64,000 nt of DNA, taken from NCBI RefSeq assembly GCF_030063415.1, contig NZ_JASITA010000027.1:1-64000 (forward strand), in the 5' to 3' direction. Under the pieces are notes generated by a model. That model was not told the origin of the DNA, searched no databases, and was given only the letters and a program-made list of their open reading frames with translations. A program made the translations under genes and the position numbers. Below, piece after piece: positions 49,701 to 58,358 of the stretch. This DNA is from Streptomyces sp. H27-C3. Lineage in GTDB: Bacteria > Actinomycetota > Actinomycetes > Streptomycetales > Streptomycetaceae. Within the stretch, counting starts at the first letter, position 1. Each line of letters opens with the position of its first letter.

Positions 49701-50057
49701 ATGCCCGCACTCACCCCGGACACCATCCGCACCGCAACCGAGCCCCTCTCCCGCCTCACCGACTACCTGCTCGGCAATCCCCACCCCGAAGAGGCGCTCG
49801 CCCTGGCCGAGCCCCTGCTGGATGAGCACACGGGCATACCCATGCAGCTCGCCGACATCCTGCGTGCCCTCGCCCGCACCGTGCAGGAGCACCCCGACAC
49901 CCCCCGCACCCTGGAAGTCGACTTCCTGGTAGCGGAGTTGCGCGACGCGGCGTGGGAGCAGTCCGACCAGCACACCCTCCACTACGCCCTGGACGACCTG
50001 CGCAGCCTGGTCGGAAAGGCTCCCGCCAACGAGCCGGAGTGCTGCTGGTGCCGGTGA
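49701..50057 (+). CDS. Small helical hypothetical protein
   Basis: ATG 49701 follows GAGGAGACCC and gives 118 residues: DTIRTATEPLSRLTDYLLGN, EEALALAEPLLDEHTGIPMQ, LADILRALARTVQEHPDTPR and LHYALDDLRSLVGKAPANEP. The LLDEHTGIPMQL stretch is the helical module also seen at 48482 and 34387. It ends in a CCWC motif (ECCWCR), an odd cysteine-rich close with no Pro/Ala tail. Its 3' end overlaps the next start by a few bases. Function unknown. Confidence 0.66.
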   Translation: MPALTPDTIRTATEPLSRLTDYLLGNPHPEEALALAEPLLDEHTGIPMQLADILRALARTVQEHPDTPRTLEVDFLVAELRDAAWEQSDQHTLHYALDDLRSLVGKAPANEPECCWCR

Positions 50058-50872
50058 GCGAACGGCAGCTCGCCGCCTTCGCCGACAAGCACGCCTGGCA
50101 GATCCCGTTCGACACCAGCCCGCGCCACCTCGCCGGCTCCGGAGACGCCCGTCACGTCACCCACGGCCTGGCCGCCGCCGGATGGAAGGCCGTCTCCGAC
50201 CCACTGAGTGCCGAGATCGTCCTGCGCAGCCCTGATCTCCGCCACCACCTCAAATTCGACCCGCAGTCCACCACCTCCGCATGGTGGTGGCTGCAGGCCG
50301 AGCACACCGACACCGAGCGCGGCTGGCACGCCGAGTTCGGCGAACTCCTCCCCGCCGAATTCCTCGCCGGCCTGACCGACGCGCTCATCTCCCCGGTACC
50401 CGCCTCGCATCCGGAACCCCTCACGGTGCTCAGGGCTGCGGGCTGGCAGGTCGGGCCGGACAACGCGGCGGTATCGCCGGACGGGATGTGCCACGCAGAG
50501 CAGCGTTCCCACCGGGACGGCCACGCCCCGGCGTACTGGCACGTTGAGACGTGCGAGCCGGGATACGGAACCCCCATGGGCCCGCGGATCTGGCACGCGC
50601 ATTTCGACGCCAGCACGCCCGAGCACCTCGTGACCGCGTTCGTCAGCGCACTCACCGACCCCGCACCGCTCCAGCGCGCCATGTACGACCGCACCGCTCA
50701 CTACAGCGCCGTGCAAGTGCCCAGCCCGCTCACTCCGCAGCAGACGGTCGACGCGCACACCACCCGCATCGATTCGCTCCGCTCACACGCACGCGCAGCC
50801 CGCCGGCAGGCAACGAAACCCGCGACGACCCCGGCGCCGACCGGTGCCGTCCGTCCGACCGTCCGCCGCTGA
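50048..50872 (+). CDS. DUF317 (SPDY) domain protein
   Basis: GTG 50048 has GGAG eight bases upstream; GTG 50054 is an alternative. The 274-residue product shows SPRHLAGSGDARHVTHGLAA, RSPDLRHHLKFDPQSTTSAW, LLPAEFLAGLTDALISPVPA, AVSPDGMCHAEQRSH and TPEHLVTAFVSALTDPAPLQ. Both repeats carry SPD. The tail TTPAPTGAVRPTVRR is of the recurrent basic type. It overlaps the 3' end of the 49701 gene, indicating coupled translation. Confidence 0.83.
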   Translation: MPVSERQLAAFADKHAWQIPFDTSPRHLAGSGDARHVTHGLAAAGWKAVSDPLSAEIVLRSPDLRHHLKFDPQSTTSAWWWLQAEHTDTERGWHAEFGELLPAEFLAGLTDALISPVPASHPEPLTVLRAAGWQVGPDNAAVSPDGMCHAEQRSHRDGHAPAYWHVETCEPGYGTPMGPRIWHAHFDASTPEHLVTAFVSALTDPAPLQRAMYDRTAHYSAVQVPSPLTPQQTVDAHTTRIDSLRSHARAARRQATKPATTPAPTGAVRPTVRR

Positions 50873-50885
50873 ACCCGACAGGACC

Positions 50886-51464
50886 CTGACCATCTCCGCC
50901 GATCACACCGCGCACCGCGAGTTCCTCCGCCACCTCGACAGCTACCTGAGCGACAGCAAGCAGACCTTGGACGCCTGGGACGTCTACTCCGACGAACACA
51001 CCGACCTCGACGGCTGGCCGCACGACGACCACGCCTACGGGCTGCGAGCCAGCCAGCGCGACGCCGACACCCACACGGCGTTCGAGCCACTGCGCACCAG
51101 CGCCCGCCTCCTGCTGGGTACCGCAGAAGCGCAGCTGGCCCATCTGCCCGCGAACACCGTACAGAGCCGCTGGGTCCACCAGTTGGGCGTCCTGCACGCT
51201 GCGCTCGAACGGCTAGAAGGGCTGCAGGAACAGTGGACGACGACCCTCGACACGCTCCCCGCCAACGCCCAGCCCGGCAGCCCGGTCTTCGACGACGCTC
51301 TCGCCGAGCACCACGCCGAGTCATGGAGCTACCTCGACGACTGGGCCACCCACGGCCAGGCATTGCGAGAGATCAACTCCGCAGCCCTGAAAGCCCCCTC
51401 GCGTCTGGCTCCGCCACCGACCACGGCCCCCGTAACCGGCAGGGCCGCCCCGGTGAGGAAGTGA
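50886..51464 (+). CDS. Small helical hypothetical protein, start uncertain
   Basis: AGGA (50880-50883) stands before CTG 50886 (two bases) and ATC 50892 (eight bases); GTG 50844 is the first standard start but lies inside the previous gene without a site. The ~192-residue product is helical: DHTAHREFLRHLDSYLSDSK, QTLDAWDVYSDEHTDLDGWP, LHAALERLEGLQEQWTTTLD and HAESWSYLDDWATHGQALRE. The tail PPPTTAPVTGRAAPVRK is basic. Its stop overlaps a GTG just upstream of the next DUF317 gene. No family was recognised. Confidence 0.6.
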   Translation: MTISADHTAHREFLRHLDSYLSDSKQTLDAWDVYSDEHTDLDGWPHDDHAYGLRASQRDADTHTAFEPLRTSARLLLGTAEAQLAHLPANTVQSRWVHQLGVLHAALERLEGLQEQWTTTLDTLPANAQPGSPVFDDALAEHHAESWSYLDDWATHGQALREINSAALKAPSRLAPPPTTAPVTGRAAPVRK

Positions 51465-51466
51465 GC

Positions 51467-52237
51467 GTGCCCCCGGCCGCCGAGAGTGTCGAGGTCGAGT
51501 TCATCGCCCCGCGTCACCTGGCCGGGGGCGGGGACCCCGCCTGGGTCACCGTCCCGCTCCACCGCGCCTGCGGCTGGAGCTACGGCCACGACCCCCTGAT
51601 GCCGCGCGTGCTGCTTTCCAGCCCTGACCAGAAGGCGCTCCTGCGCCTGGAGCCCGACCCCGACGGCCAGTGGTGGACCCTCCAGCACGCCCCGGAGCCG
51701 GACCGGCCCGCCTGGTACGCGAGCTTCGGCGCCCGCACTCCCGTCGAGATCATCGCCGCGTTCACCGACGCCCTCACCGACCCGGCTCCGGCGGCGGCTG
51801 CTGACCCGTACGAGACGCTCCAGAAAGTCGGCTGGTCACCGTACGGAGAGAGCGGCCTCGTGTCGCCCGACAAGACGGCGTACGTCGAGCGCCTGGGCAC
51901 GCCGAAGGCTCCAGGAGCGTGGTTCGTCACCGTCACGCTCGGGCTGCACAAGCAGGTGTGGCAGGCCCGCTTCGGCGAACACACGCCTGCGCACCTCGTC
52001 GCCGCGTTCACCGCTGCGCTCGCCGACCCGAGCCCCGTGCCGCGCACCGACAGCCTGCGCAGCCTGGCGACCCGCGACCCCCACCTCATCGCCCGCACCC
52101 GCCGCGAGGTGCCCGCCGTGCAGGTCGCCACGGCTCTGGAAGAGCGTGTCCGCTCCCTGGCCGGCCGCCGCGCCAGCCCTCCGGCGAGTCCGAACCCCCT
52201 GCGACCGCCGCCTGCCACGAACGGCCGCAACCGCTGA
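51467..52237 (+). CDS. DUF317 (SPDY) domain protein
   Basis: GTG 51467 lies six bases after AGGAA and is preferred to GTG 51461. The 256-residue product carries APRHLAGGGDPAWVTVPLHR, SSPDQKALLRLEPDPDGQWW, TPVEIIAAFTDALTDPAPAA, LVSPDKTAYVERLGTP and TPAHLVAAFTAALADPSPVP. The two repeats are well conserved with the 50048 and 48868 copies, pointing to recent duplications. The tail ends PATNGRNR. It is the last gene before the coupling protein. Confidence 0.84.
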   Translation: MPPAAESVEVEFIAPRHLAGGGDPAWVTVPLHRACGWSYGHDPLMPRVLLSSPDQKALLRLEPDPDGQWWTLQHAPEPDRPAWYASFGARTPVEIIAAFTDALTDPAPAAAADPYETLQKVGWSPYGESGLVSPDKTAYVERLGTPKAPGAWFVTVTLGLHKQVWQARFGEHTPAHLVAAFTAALADPSPVPRTDSLRSLATRDPHLIARTRREVPAVQVATALEERVRSLAGRRASPPASPNPLRPPPATNGRNR

Positions 52238-52270
52238 CCCTGCCGTCCCCACCCGGAAGCGCGTAGCCCT

Positions 52271-54058
52271 TTGCCCCCCTCCTCCAACAGCTCCACCGAC
52301 GGCTACGACCTCGTCCTGCGTCTCCTGTTCGGAGTGCTCGCCGTCGTCGTCCCCCTGTCCCACCTCGCCTGGCTGTCCGGCAATGTCACCGCCTACCTGA
52401 CCGGCATCACCTGGGCGCCGTACCAGCCGACCAACGCCCTGCTCCACCCCGAACGCCTATGGCCCCAGGCAGGGGAAACGTCCCTGCTCATCAGCACCCG
52501 TATCGTCCCCGTGCTCCTCCTCCTGGCCCTCGGTGCAGCGGCCGGAGTCCTGTGGTCCCGGCACAAGAACCGCAGCGGCGGCCGGAAGAAGATCACCGAC
52601 ATGGCCAAGGCCCGGGACATCCAGCCGCTGATGGCCAAGGCGATCACCACCAAGGCCCGTTCCCTGCGCCCGAGCCTCAAGGACGCCAAGCACATCGAAG
52701 CGAAGGACACCGGCATCCTGCTCGGCAACCTCCAAGGCAGCCGCCACGAGGTGCGGATGGGCTTCGAGGACGTCGCCGTCGCGATCATGGCCCCCCGGTC
52801 CGGCAAGACCACTTCGCTCGCCATCCCCTCCATGCTCGCCGCCCCCGGCCCGGTCCTTCTGACGTCGAACAAGGCCGCCGGGGATGCCTTCACCACCGCC
52901 TACGACGCCCGCGCTCAGGTGGGACGGGTGTGGACCATGGACCCGCAGCAGATCGCGCACGCTGCCCGCGAAATGTGGTGGAACCCCCTCGCCAGCGCGA
53001 AAACCCTCGACGGCGCAGGCCGGTTGGCCGGTCACTTCCTCGCCGCGAGCGTGGATGCGAGCGCGCAGGGCGACTTCTGGTCCAAGGCCGGCAGCAACAT
53101 CCTGTCCCAGCTCCTACTGGCCGCAGCCCTCGACGAGCGGCCGATCACCGACATCATGCAGTGGCTCGCCTTCCCCGCCGACCGCACCCCGCTCGACATC
53201 CTCCGCGACCATGATTTCGCCGCAGTCGCCGCCCAGCTCAAGGGAACCGTCGAAGGACCTCCCGAGACACGGGACGGCATCTACGAGACCGCCCGCCAGT
53301 ACGCCGCCGCCCTGCTCAACACCGAGATCGCGGCATGGGTGACGCCGCAGAAGGACATCCCCGAGTTCCGGCCCGCGCAGTTCGTCACCTCCACCGACAC
53401 GCTGTTCCTGCTGAGCAAGGACGGCGGCGGCGGAGCCTCGGCATTGATCGCCGCCTGCGCGGACTCGGTCATGCGCGCGGCGACCGCCCAGGCCGAGCGC
53501 GCCGGCGGACGTCTCGACCCGCCGATGCTGGCGATCCTCGACGAGGCCGCCAACGTCTGCAAAATCAGCGACCTGCCGGACCTGTACTCCCACCTCGGCA
53601 GCCGCGGGATCATCCCCATCACGATCCTCCAGAGCTACCGCCAGGGCCAGAAAGTCTGGGGTGACGCGGGCATGGACGCCATGTGGTCCGCCTCGACGGT
53701 GAAGGTCATCGGGGCCGGCATCGACGACCCCGATTTCGCCGACAAACTGTCCCGGCTGATCGGAGACCACGACGTGGAAACCACCTCCACCTCCCACTCC
53801 GAGTCCGGCAAGTCGACCTCGGTGAGCATGCGGCAGGAGCGGATCCTGCCCGCCGACGCGATCCGCGCCCTGTCCAAGGGCACCGCCCTGTGCTTCGCCA
53901 CCGGCATGCGGGCCGCGATGCTCGACCTCCGCCCGTGGTACCAGGAGCCCGGCGCCGACGAGCTCTCCGCCGCCTCCGCCCACGCGTCCAAGGCCATCAC
54001 CGCACGCGCCATCGCCAAGCACGCTCCCCAGCAGGACGACTACGGCACCGCCTCGTAG
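52271..54058 (+). CDS. VirD4/TraG-type coupling protein
   Basis: TTG 52271 starts a 595-residue ATPase. Two N-terminal membrane helices (LRLLFGVLAVVVPLSHLAWL, IVPVLLLLALGAAAGVLW) anchor a cytoplasmic domain. Walker A AIMAPRSGKTTSLAIPS lies near 172-185, Walker B PPMLAILDEAANVCKISDLP near 418-435, and the T4CP-type SHLGSRGIIPITILQSYRQG follows. Coupling proteins bring the relaxase-DNA complex and protein substrates to the type IV channel. Its far placement from the VirB4-like gene, with accessory genes between, is notable. Confidence 0.9.
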   Translation: MPPSSNSSTDGYDLVLRLLFGVLAVVVPLSHLAWLSGNVTAYLTGITWAPYQPTNALLHPERLWPQAGETSLLISTRIVPVLLLLALGAAAGVLWSRHKNRSGGRKKITDMAKARDIQPLMAKAITTKARSLRPSLKDAKHIEAKDTGILLGNLQGSRHEVRMGFEDVAVAIMAPRSGKTTSLAIPSMLAAPGPVLLTSNKAAGDAFTTAYDARAQVGRVWTMDPQQIAHAAREMWWNPLASAKTLDGAGRLAGHFLAASVDASAQGDFWSKAGSNILSQLLLAAALDERPITDIMQWLAFPADRTPLDILRDHDFAAVAAQLKGTVEGPPETRDGIYETARQYAAALLNTEIAAWVTPQKDIPEFRPAQFVTSTDTLFLLSKDGGGGASALIAACADSVMRAATAQAERAGGRLDPPMLAILDEAANVCKISDLPDLYSHLGSRGIIPITILQSYRQGQKVWGDAGMDAMWSASTVKVIGAGIDDPDFADKLSRLIGDHDVETTSTSHSESGKSTSVSMRQERILPADAIRALSKGTALCFATGMRAAMLDLRPWYQEPGADELSAASAHASKAITARAIAKHAPQQDDYGTAS

Positions 54059-54091
54059 GCCCTCTCTTGCCCGTCTACTTCCCAGGAGTTC

Positions 54092-54688
54092 TTGTTGCAG
54101 TTCATCGACCTCGCCGCGCAGACCCGCCTGCTCAGCCAGACACACCTCGCCCTGCGGTCCCTGCGGGCAGACGTCGAACAAGTCCGGGCCGGCGACATCT
54201 CCAAGCCGGTCCGTGAACTGGCACCGATCGCCGTCGGTGCACAGGAGTTGGCAACACGCTGTACCCAGCAACTGGAAGTCCTGTCCACCAGCCAGTACGC
54301 GGCCATGAAGGACGGGCACTGGAACCTCGCCAAACTCGCTGAAGCCTCCGCCCAGGTGTCGCACGCCGGAGCCCTGTGCGCCCGCGCCATCCACGCTCGC
54401 ACCGAGACGCTGCTCTACGAGGACGCCGACGAGACACCCGAGGCGAGCCGCACTGTCCTGGCTGAGGCCGCCGCGAAGATGGGCTTCGCGTCCCAGGTGT
54501 ACGTCGGGCTGGCACAACAGCTCTCCCGGCGAACGCTCTCCGCCGCCGCCCAGCAAGAGGACCAGCAGCTCATCAAGCACGCCCTCGCGGAGCTCGGAAC
54601 TCCCAGCGCCTCAGCCACGGCAGTACCCGCAGTGGTCGACATCCCGCCCCTGCCCGCGATGCGCGGAGCCGCGCCGAGGACACGCTGA
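54092..54688 (+). CDS. Helical hypothetical protein with Pro/Arg tail
   Basis: TTG 54092, after CAGGAG, gives 198 residues. It is largely helical: LAAQTRLLSQTHLALRSLRA, LAPIAVGAQELATRCTQQLE, LAKLAEASAQVSHAGALCAR and QQEDQQLIKHALAELGTPSA. It resembles the other small helical cargo proteins in layout. The tail DIPPLPAMRGAAPRTR is strongly of the shared type. Adjacent to the coupling protein, it could be an accessory or substrate. A 266-base GC-rich gap with nothing recognisable follows. Confidence 0.66.
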   Translation: MLQFIDLAAQTRLLSQTHLALRSLRADVEQVRAGDISKPVRELAPIAVGAQELATRCTQQLEVLSTSQYAAMKDGHWNLAKLAEASAQVSHAGALCARAIHARTETLLYEDADETPEASRTVLAEAAAKMGFASQVYVGLAQQLSRRTLSAAAQQEDQQLIKHALAELGTPSASATAVPAVVDIPPLPAMRGAAPRTR

Positions 54689-54955
54689 CCGCGACCGGCT
54701 CAGCGCTCCGGGGCGTTGCACCCTCGTTCGCCCGCGCCCTGCACCCGACCAGCACCACGGAGACATGTGCCTGACCGCCTCGCGACAGCCGCGCTCTGAT
54801 CGGCACCCTCCCTCGCTCCCACCACCACGCGGCCGACGGCGGTCCTGCCCGCGGTCGCCGTCGGCCGGACCTGCTGCCCCCGCACCCCGCCCTTCGACGC
54901 CGCCCGGGAATCCCGGCTGTTGCCTCCCGGCTCCCCCCGCCGGGTTCATCCGATC

Positions 54956-55900
54956 ATGCAAGGAACCACCATCCCCTCCTCCTCCACCCCGCAGTTCCGC
55001 GCCATATCACTGGGTGCGGGAATTCAGTCAAGCGCCATGCTCGCCCTGTCAGCCGAAGGAATCCTCCCCAAGGTCGACTACGCCATTTTCGCCGACACCG
55101 GATGGGAACCGAAAGCCGTCTATTCCCATCTCGACCGGCTGGAAAGGGAGATAGCCAAACCGGCAGGCATCCCCATTCTGCGCGTCTCCTCCGGAAACAT
55201 TCGAGCGGATGCCCTCGACCCCGATCACCGATTCGCCTCCATGCCGCTCTACATCCTCAACAAGGATGGCCGACCTGGGATGACACGTAGGCAATGCACT
55301 GGCGAATATAAAATAAAGCCTATCAAGCAGAAGGTTCGCCAACTGCTTGACTACCCCTATCCTTCACGCATCCCGAAGGGGGTATTCGTCGAGCAGTGGG
55401 TCGGCATCTCTACCGATGAATTCCACCGGGCCAAGGATGCCGACGTCAAGTACATGCGCAACCGCCATCCCCTGCTGGACCTGGGCTGGAGCCGAGCGGA
55501 CTGCATTCGTTATCTGACTTCGATCGGGCTGGCAGAAACGCCAAAATCGAGTTGCCTTGGATGCCCCTTCCACGGCAACGCCCAGTGGAGACACATCAGG
55601 GATACGTCACCGTCTGAGTGGGTGGACGTGGTCGCATTCGACGCCGCCATCCGTCAAGGAAACGCCCGTGCCAACGCAACGGGCAACCGGCTGCTCGGCG
55701 AGGCGTTCCTGCACCGCTCCCGTGTCCCCCTGAGCCAGGCGCCGATCGACCATGTCACTGCCGCCGAGCGGGCCGCCCTCCAGAGCGGGGAGGCCGACGA
55801 GGACGAGCTGGAGAACGGTGTCGTGGACGGCTGCTCGCCCTGGGCGTGCCGCGGAGATGCGGACGCACTGGCGCAGGACGACTTCGGGCTGGCCACTTGA
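54956..55900 (+). CDS. PAPS-reductase-like (PP-loop) protein
   Basis: ATG 54956 gives 314 residues. The PP-loop ATP-binding motif SLGAGIQSSAMLALSAEG is near residue 17. VDYAIFADTGWEPKAVYSHL, then RRQCTGEYKIKPIKQKVRQL and SSCLGCPFHGNAQWRHI, supplies cysteines like those in DndC/PAPS-reductase relatives. Such proteins activate or move sulfur or adenylate groups. Codon use is AT-rich compared with neighbours (many AAA, ATA, ATT codons), suggesting recent transfer. Its stop overlaps the C5 methyltransferase start (TTGA), so the two are produced together. Confidence 0.82.
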   Translation: MQGTTIPSSSTPQFRAISLGAGIQSSAMLALSAEGILPKVDYAIFADTGWEPKAVYSHLDRLEREIAKPAGIPILRVSSGNIRADALDPDHRFASMPLYILNKDGRPGMTRRQCTGEYKIKPIKQKVRQLLDYPYPSRIPKGVFVEQWVGISTDEFHRAKDADVKYMRNRHPLLDLGWSRADCIRYLTSIGLAETPKSSCLGCPFHGNAQWRHIRDTSPSEWVDVVAFDAAIRQGNARANATGNRLLGEAFLHRSRVPLSQAPIDHVTAAERAALQSGEADEDELENGVVDGCSPWACRGDADALAQDDFGLAT

Positions 55901-57168
55901 TACTTGATCTCTTCGCAGGTCCTGGTGGTTGGAGCAGAGCACTGGGAGTGCTCGGTGTGCGGGACGTCGGCCTGGAGTGGGACGAGTGGGCCTGCAAGAC
56001 CCGTGTGGCCGCAGGACAGTTGACGCTCCGGACCGACGTGGCGATGTATCCGGCGTGGCCCTTCATCGGCCGGACCCGCGGGCTGATCGCGTCCCCTCCG
56101 TGCCAGGCATGGAGCATGGCCGGCAAGCGCCTCGGCCTGGTGGACCAGCCGCTCGTGCACGAGGCCGTCGAGAACCTCGCCGCCGGCCGCGACATCCGCG
56201 AGCGCCTCCTCGCCGCCTGCCGCGACGAGCGCTCCCTGCTCGCGGCAGAGCCCATGCGTTACCTCCACGCCCTGAACGCCGTCGGCGAACCCGAGTGGGT
56301 CGCCATGGAAGAGGTCCCCGACGTTCTGCCCCTGTGGAAGCAGTACGCGGCCGTCCTACGGTCCTGGGGCTTCTCCACCTGGTGCGGCATTCTGAACGCG
56401 GCCGACTACGGTGTCCCGCAGACCCGCAGGCGGGCGATCCTGCTCGCTTCCCGGGTGCGGACCGCCCAGCCGCCCACCCCGACACACGCCCAAGTCAGCG
56501 AGCCCGAGTCGCTGTTCGGTCCGGGCCGCGCACGCTGGGTCAGCATGGCCGAGGCCCTGGGATGGGGTGCAACCGACCGGCCCGTGCCCACCGTCTGCGC
56601 CGGCGGCGGGCCCGGCGGCGGACCCGAACCCTTCCCCTCCGGGTCCCGCAAGACGCTGTCGGATGCCCGTGATCGAGGCACCTGGACGCCGCGGCCGGAC
56701 GGGATCGTTCTGAAGTCCCGCCGTGAAGGCGCGGGCTGGGCGGCCCGGCACGGAACTCGCGAGAACCGTGCGGCGAGCGCTCCGGCGCCGACGTTCACTG
56801 CCGAGGCGCACCGTTGGTCCTGGTCGCTGCGCAGCAACAACCAGGCCAACGCCACCATCCGCTCGATCGAGGAGCCGGCGGGGACGCTGTTCTTCGGGCA
56901 CCGCGCCAATGAATGCACCTGGATCGCCGAACCACCCACCGCCCAGCAGGAAGACGCGGCGTCGTCGCCCGTTCCGGAGCCGATCCGCATCACCGCCCGC
57001 GAGGCCGGCGCCCTGCAGACCTTCCCGGCCGATTACCCCTGGGCGGGCAACAAGGGCCAGCAGTTTTCGCAGATCGGCAACGCCGTACCCCCGCTGCTCG
57101 CGGCCCATCTGCTAGCCCCGCACCTGAACATTCCTCTCGACCCCGACGACTTCACCTTGGCCGCCTGA
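55897..57168 (+). CDS. C5-cytosine DNA methyltransferase
   Basis: TTG 55897 gives 423 residues. Motif I is LDLFAGPGGWSRALGVL (3-20). Motif IV is SPPCQAWSMAGKRLG, with catalytic Cys69. Motif VI EEVPDV stands where ENV is usual. Motif VIII is QTRRRAILLAS from Gln175, and motif X is QIGNAVPPLLAAHLLAPHL. All main motifs are present, so it should methylate cytosine; the target is unknown. Its GC-rich codon use contrasts with the preceding PAPS-reductase-like gene. No matching restriction gene is adjacent. Confidence 0.88.
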   Translation: MILDLFAGPGGWSRALGVLGVRDVGLEWDEWACKTRVAAGQLTLRTDVAMYPAWPFIGRTRGLIASPPCQAWSMAGKRLGLVDQPLVHEAVENLAAGRDIRERLLAACRDERSLLAAEPMRYLHALNAVGEPEWVAMEEVPDVLPLWKQYAAVLRSWGFSTWCGILNAADYGVPQTRRRAILLASRVRTAQPPTPTHAQVSEPESLFGPGRARWVSMAEALGWGATDRPVPTVCAGGGPGGGPEPFPSGSRKTLSDARDRGTWTPRPDGIVLKSRREGAGWAARHGTRENRAASAPAPTFTAEAHRWSWSLRSNNQANATIRSIEEPAGTLFFGHRANECTWIAEPPTAQQEDAASSPVPEPIRITAREAGALQTFPADYPWAGNKGQQFSQIGNAVPPLLAAHLLAPHLNIPLDPDDFTLAA

Positions 57169-58295
57169 TGCCCCGAACCCCCGCACCCGACGAGGGCGAC
57201 CTCGACTCAATCCCGCCGCCGCATCCGGTGTTCCATGTCGAGCAGGCTCTCCTCGGTGCTCTCCTGCTCGACCCGCAGTACCTCCGCGACGTGACCGGGA
57301 TCGGACCGGACGCGTTCTCCACCGCCGCCCACGGCGCCCTGTTCGCCGCGATCCGCTCCCTGCCGGCCCCTGATCCGGCCGAGCACGCCAAGAGCACGAA
57401 GTGGCTCGTCGCCGTGCTCAACTCCGCCCGTGAGCAGGCGCGCGGACTGACCGCGCCGTACCTGCACAGTCTGATCCAGATCTGCCCCTGGCCCCGGCAC
57501 GCGCCCGCGTACGCGCGGATGATCGAGGCAGAGCACTCCCGGCGCCGTCTGGCCGCCGCTGCCCAGCGCCTCGCACATACTGCCGGGGACACCACATTCC
57601 CGCAGCGCGTGGCCACGACGCTCGCCGAGGCCGATGCCCTCGCTCTCGTGGTGGACGACATCTCCGCCCGGTTCCCCCCGCACGCCGGATCCCTGCCCCG
57701 CACCTCCACTCCTGAGCCGGTTACAGCCCACGACGAGGACGCGGTCGACGAGGAGCGGCTGCTGCTCGCGACCGCGACCGCGCATCCCAGCGACGTCGAG
57801 CAGATGCGATGGCTCATTCCCGGCGACTTCACGCAGCCCCTGCACGCCGGGCTGTGGCAGAGCCTGATCACCCTGACCCGGCGCCACGCACCCGTCGATC
57901 CGGTGACGGTCCTGTGGGAGGCACGGCATCGTGGCCTGCTCGGCCCGGGGGCCGAGCCGCAAGAGCTGCTGGAACTCCTCGCCGGACCGGTCGGCTCCTC
58001 GGAGCACTGGGCCGAGCGCGTCCTGCAGCGCTCGCTCCTCACGACAATCCGGCACGTCGGCCGGCGCATCGAGGCGTTCACCGACGACCCGGCCACCACG
58101 CCGTACCAGCTCGTCGTCGGCAGCCGCCGCGCCCTCGCCGACCTGTCCGCCGTACGCACCCGTTGGCAGCACGCCACGTCCTCACCCGCACCGGCAGGCC
58201 GTCCCGCACGCACCAGGGCGGCGAAGGCCACGGCCGCGCCCCGGGCCGGCCCGCCACGGACCACAGCCCCGCCCGCCTCGCGCAGTTCCCGCTAG
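57168..58295 (+). CDS. Protein with two DnaB N-terminal-like domains, no helicase core
   Basis: ATG 57168 overlaps the previous stop (TGATG); 375 residues. The first domain, VFHVEQALLGALLLDPQYLR-DVTGIGPDAFSTAAHGALFA, matches the DnaB N-terminal helical domain. A second, DEERLLLATATAHPSDVEQM-IPGDFTQPLHAGLWQSL, repeats it after residue 185. No Walker A or RecA domain exists. Such a protein could bind primase or block or load the host helicase. The tail RTTAPPASRSSR is basic and low-complexity. Confidence 0.75.
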   Translation: MPRTPAPDEGDLDSIPPPHPVFHVEQALLGALLLDPQYLRDVTGIGPDAFSTAAHGALFAAIRSLPAPDPAEHAKSTKWLVAVLNSAREQARGLTAPYLHSLIQICPWPRHAPAYARMIEAEHSRRRLAAAAQRLAHTAGDTTFPQRVATTLAEADALALVVDDISARFPPHAGSLPRTSTPEPVTAHDEDAVDEERLLLATATAHPSDVEQMRWLIPGDFTQPLHAGLWQSLITLTRRHAPVDPVTVLWEARHRGLLGPGAEPQELLELLAGPVGSSEHWAERVLQRSLLTTIRHVGRRIEAFTDDPATTPYQLVVGSRRALADLSAVRTRWQHATSSPAPAGRPARTRAAKATAAPRAGPPRTTAPPASRSSR

Positions 58296-58358
58296 CCCCC
58301 ACCCGCCGATCGCCGAACCCACTGTGGTCCGGCGGTCGGCAGAAGAGAGCCATCCTTC

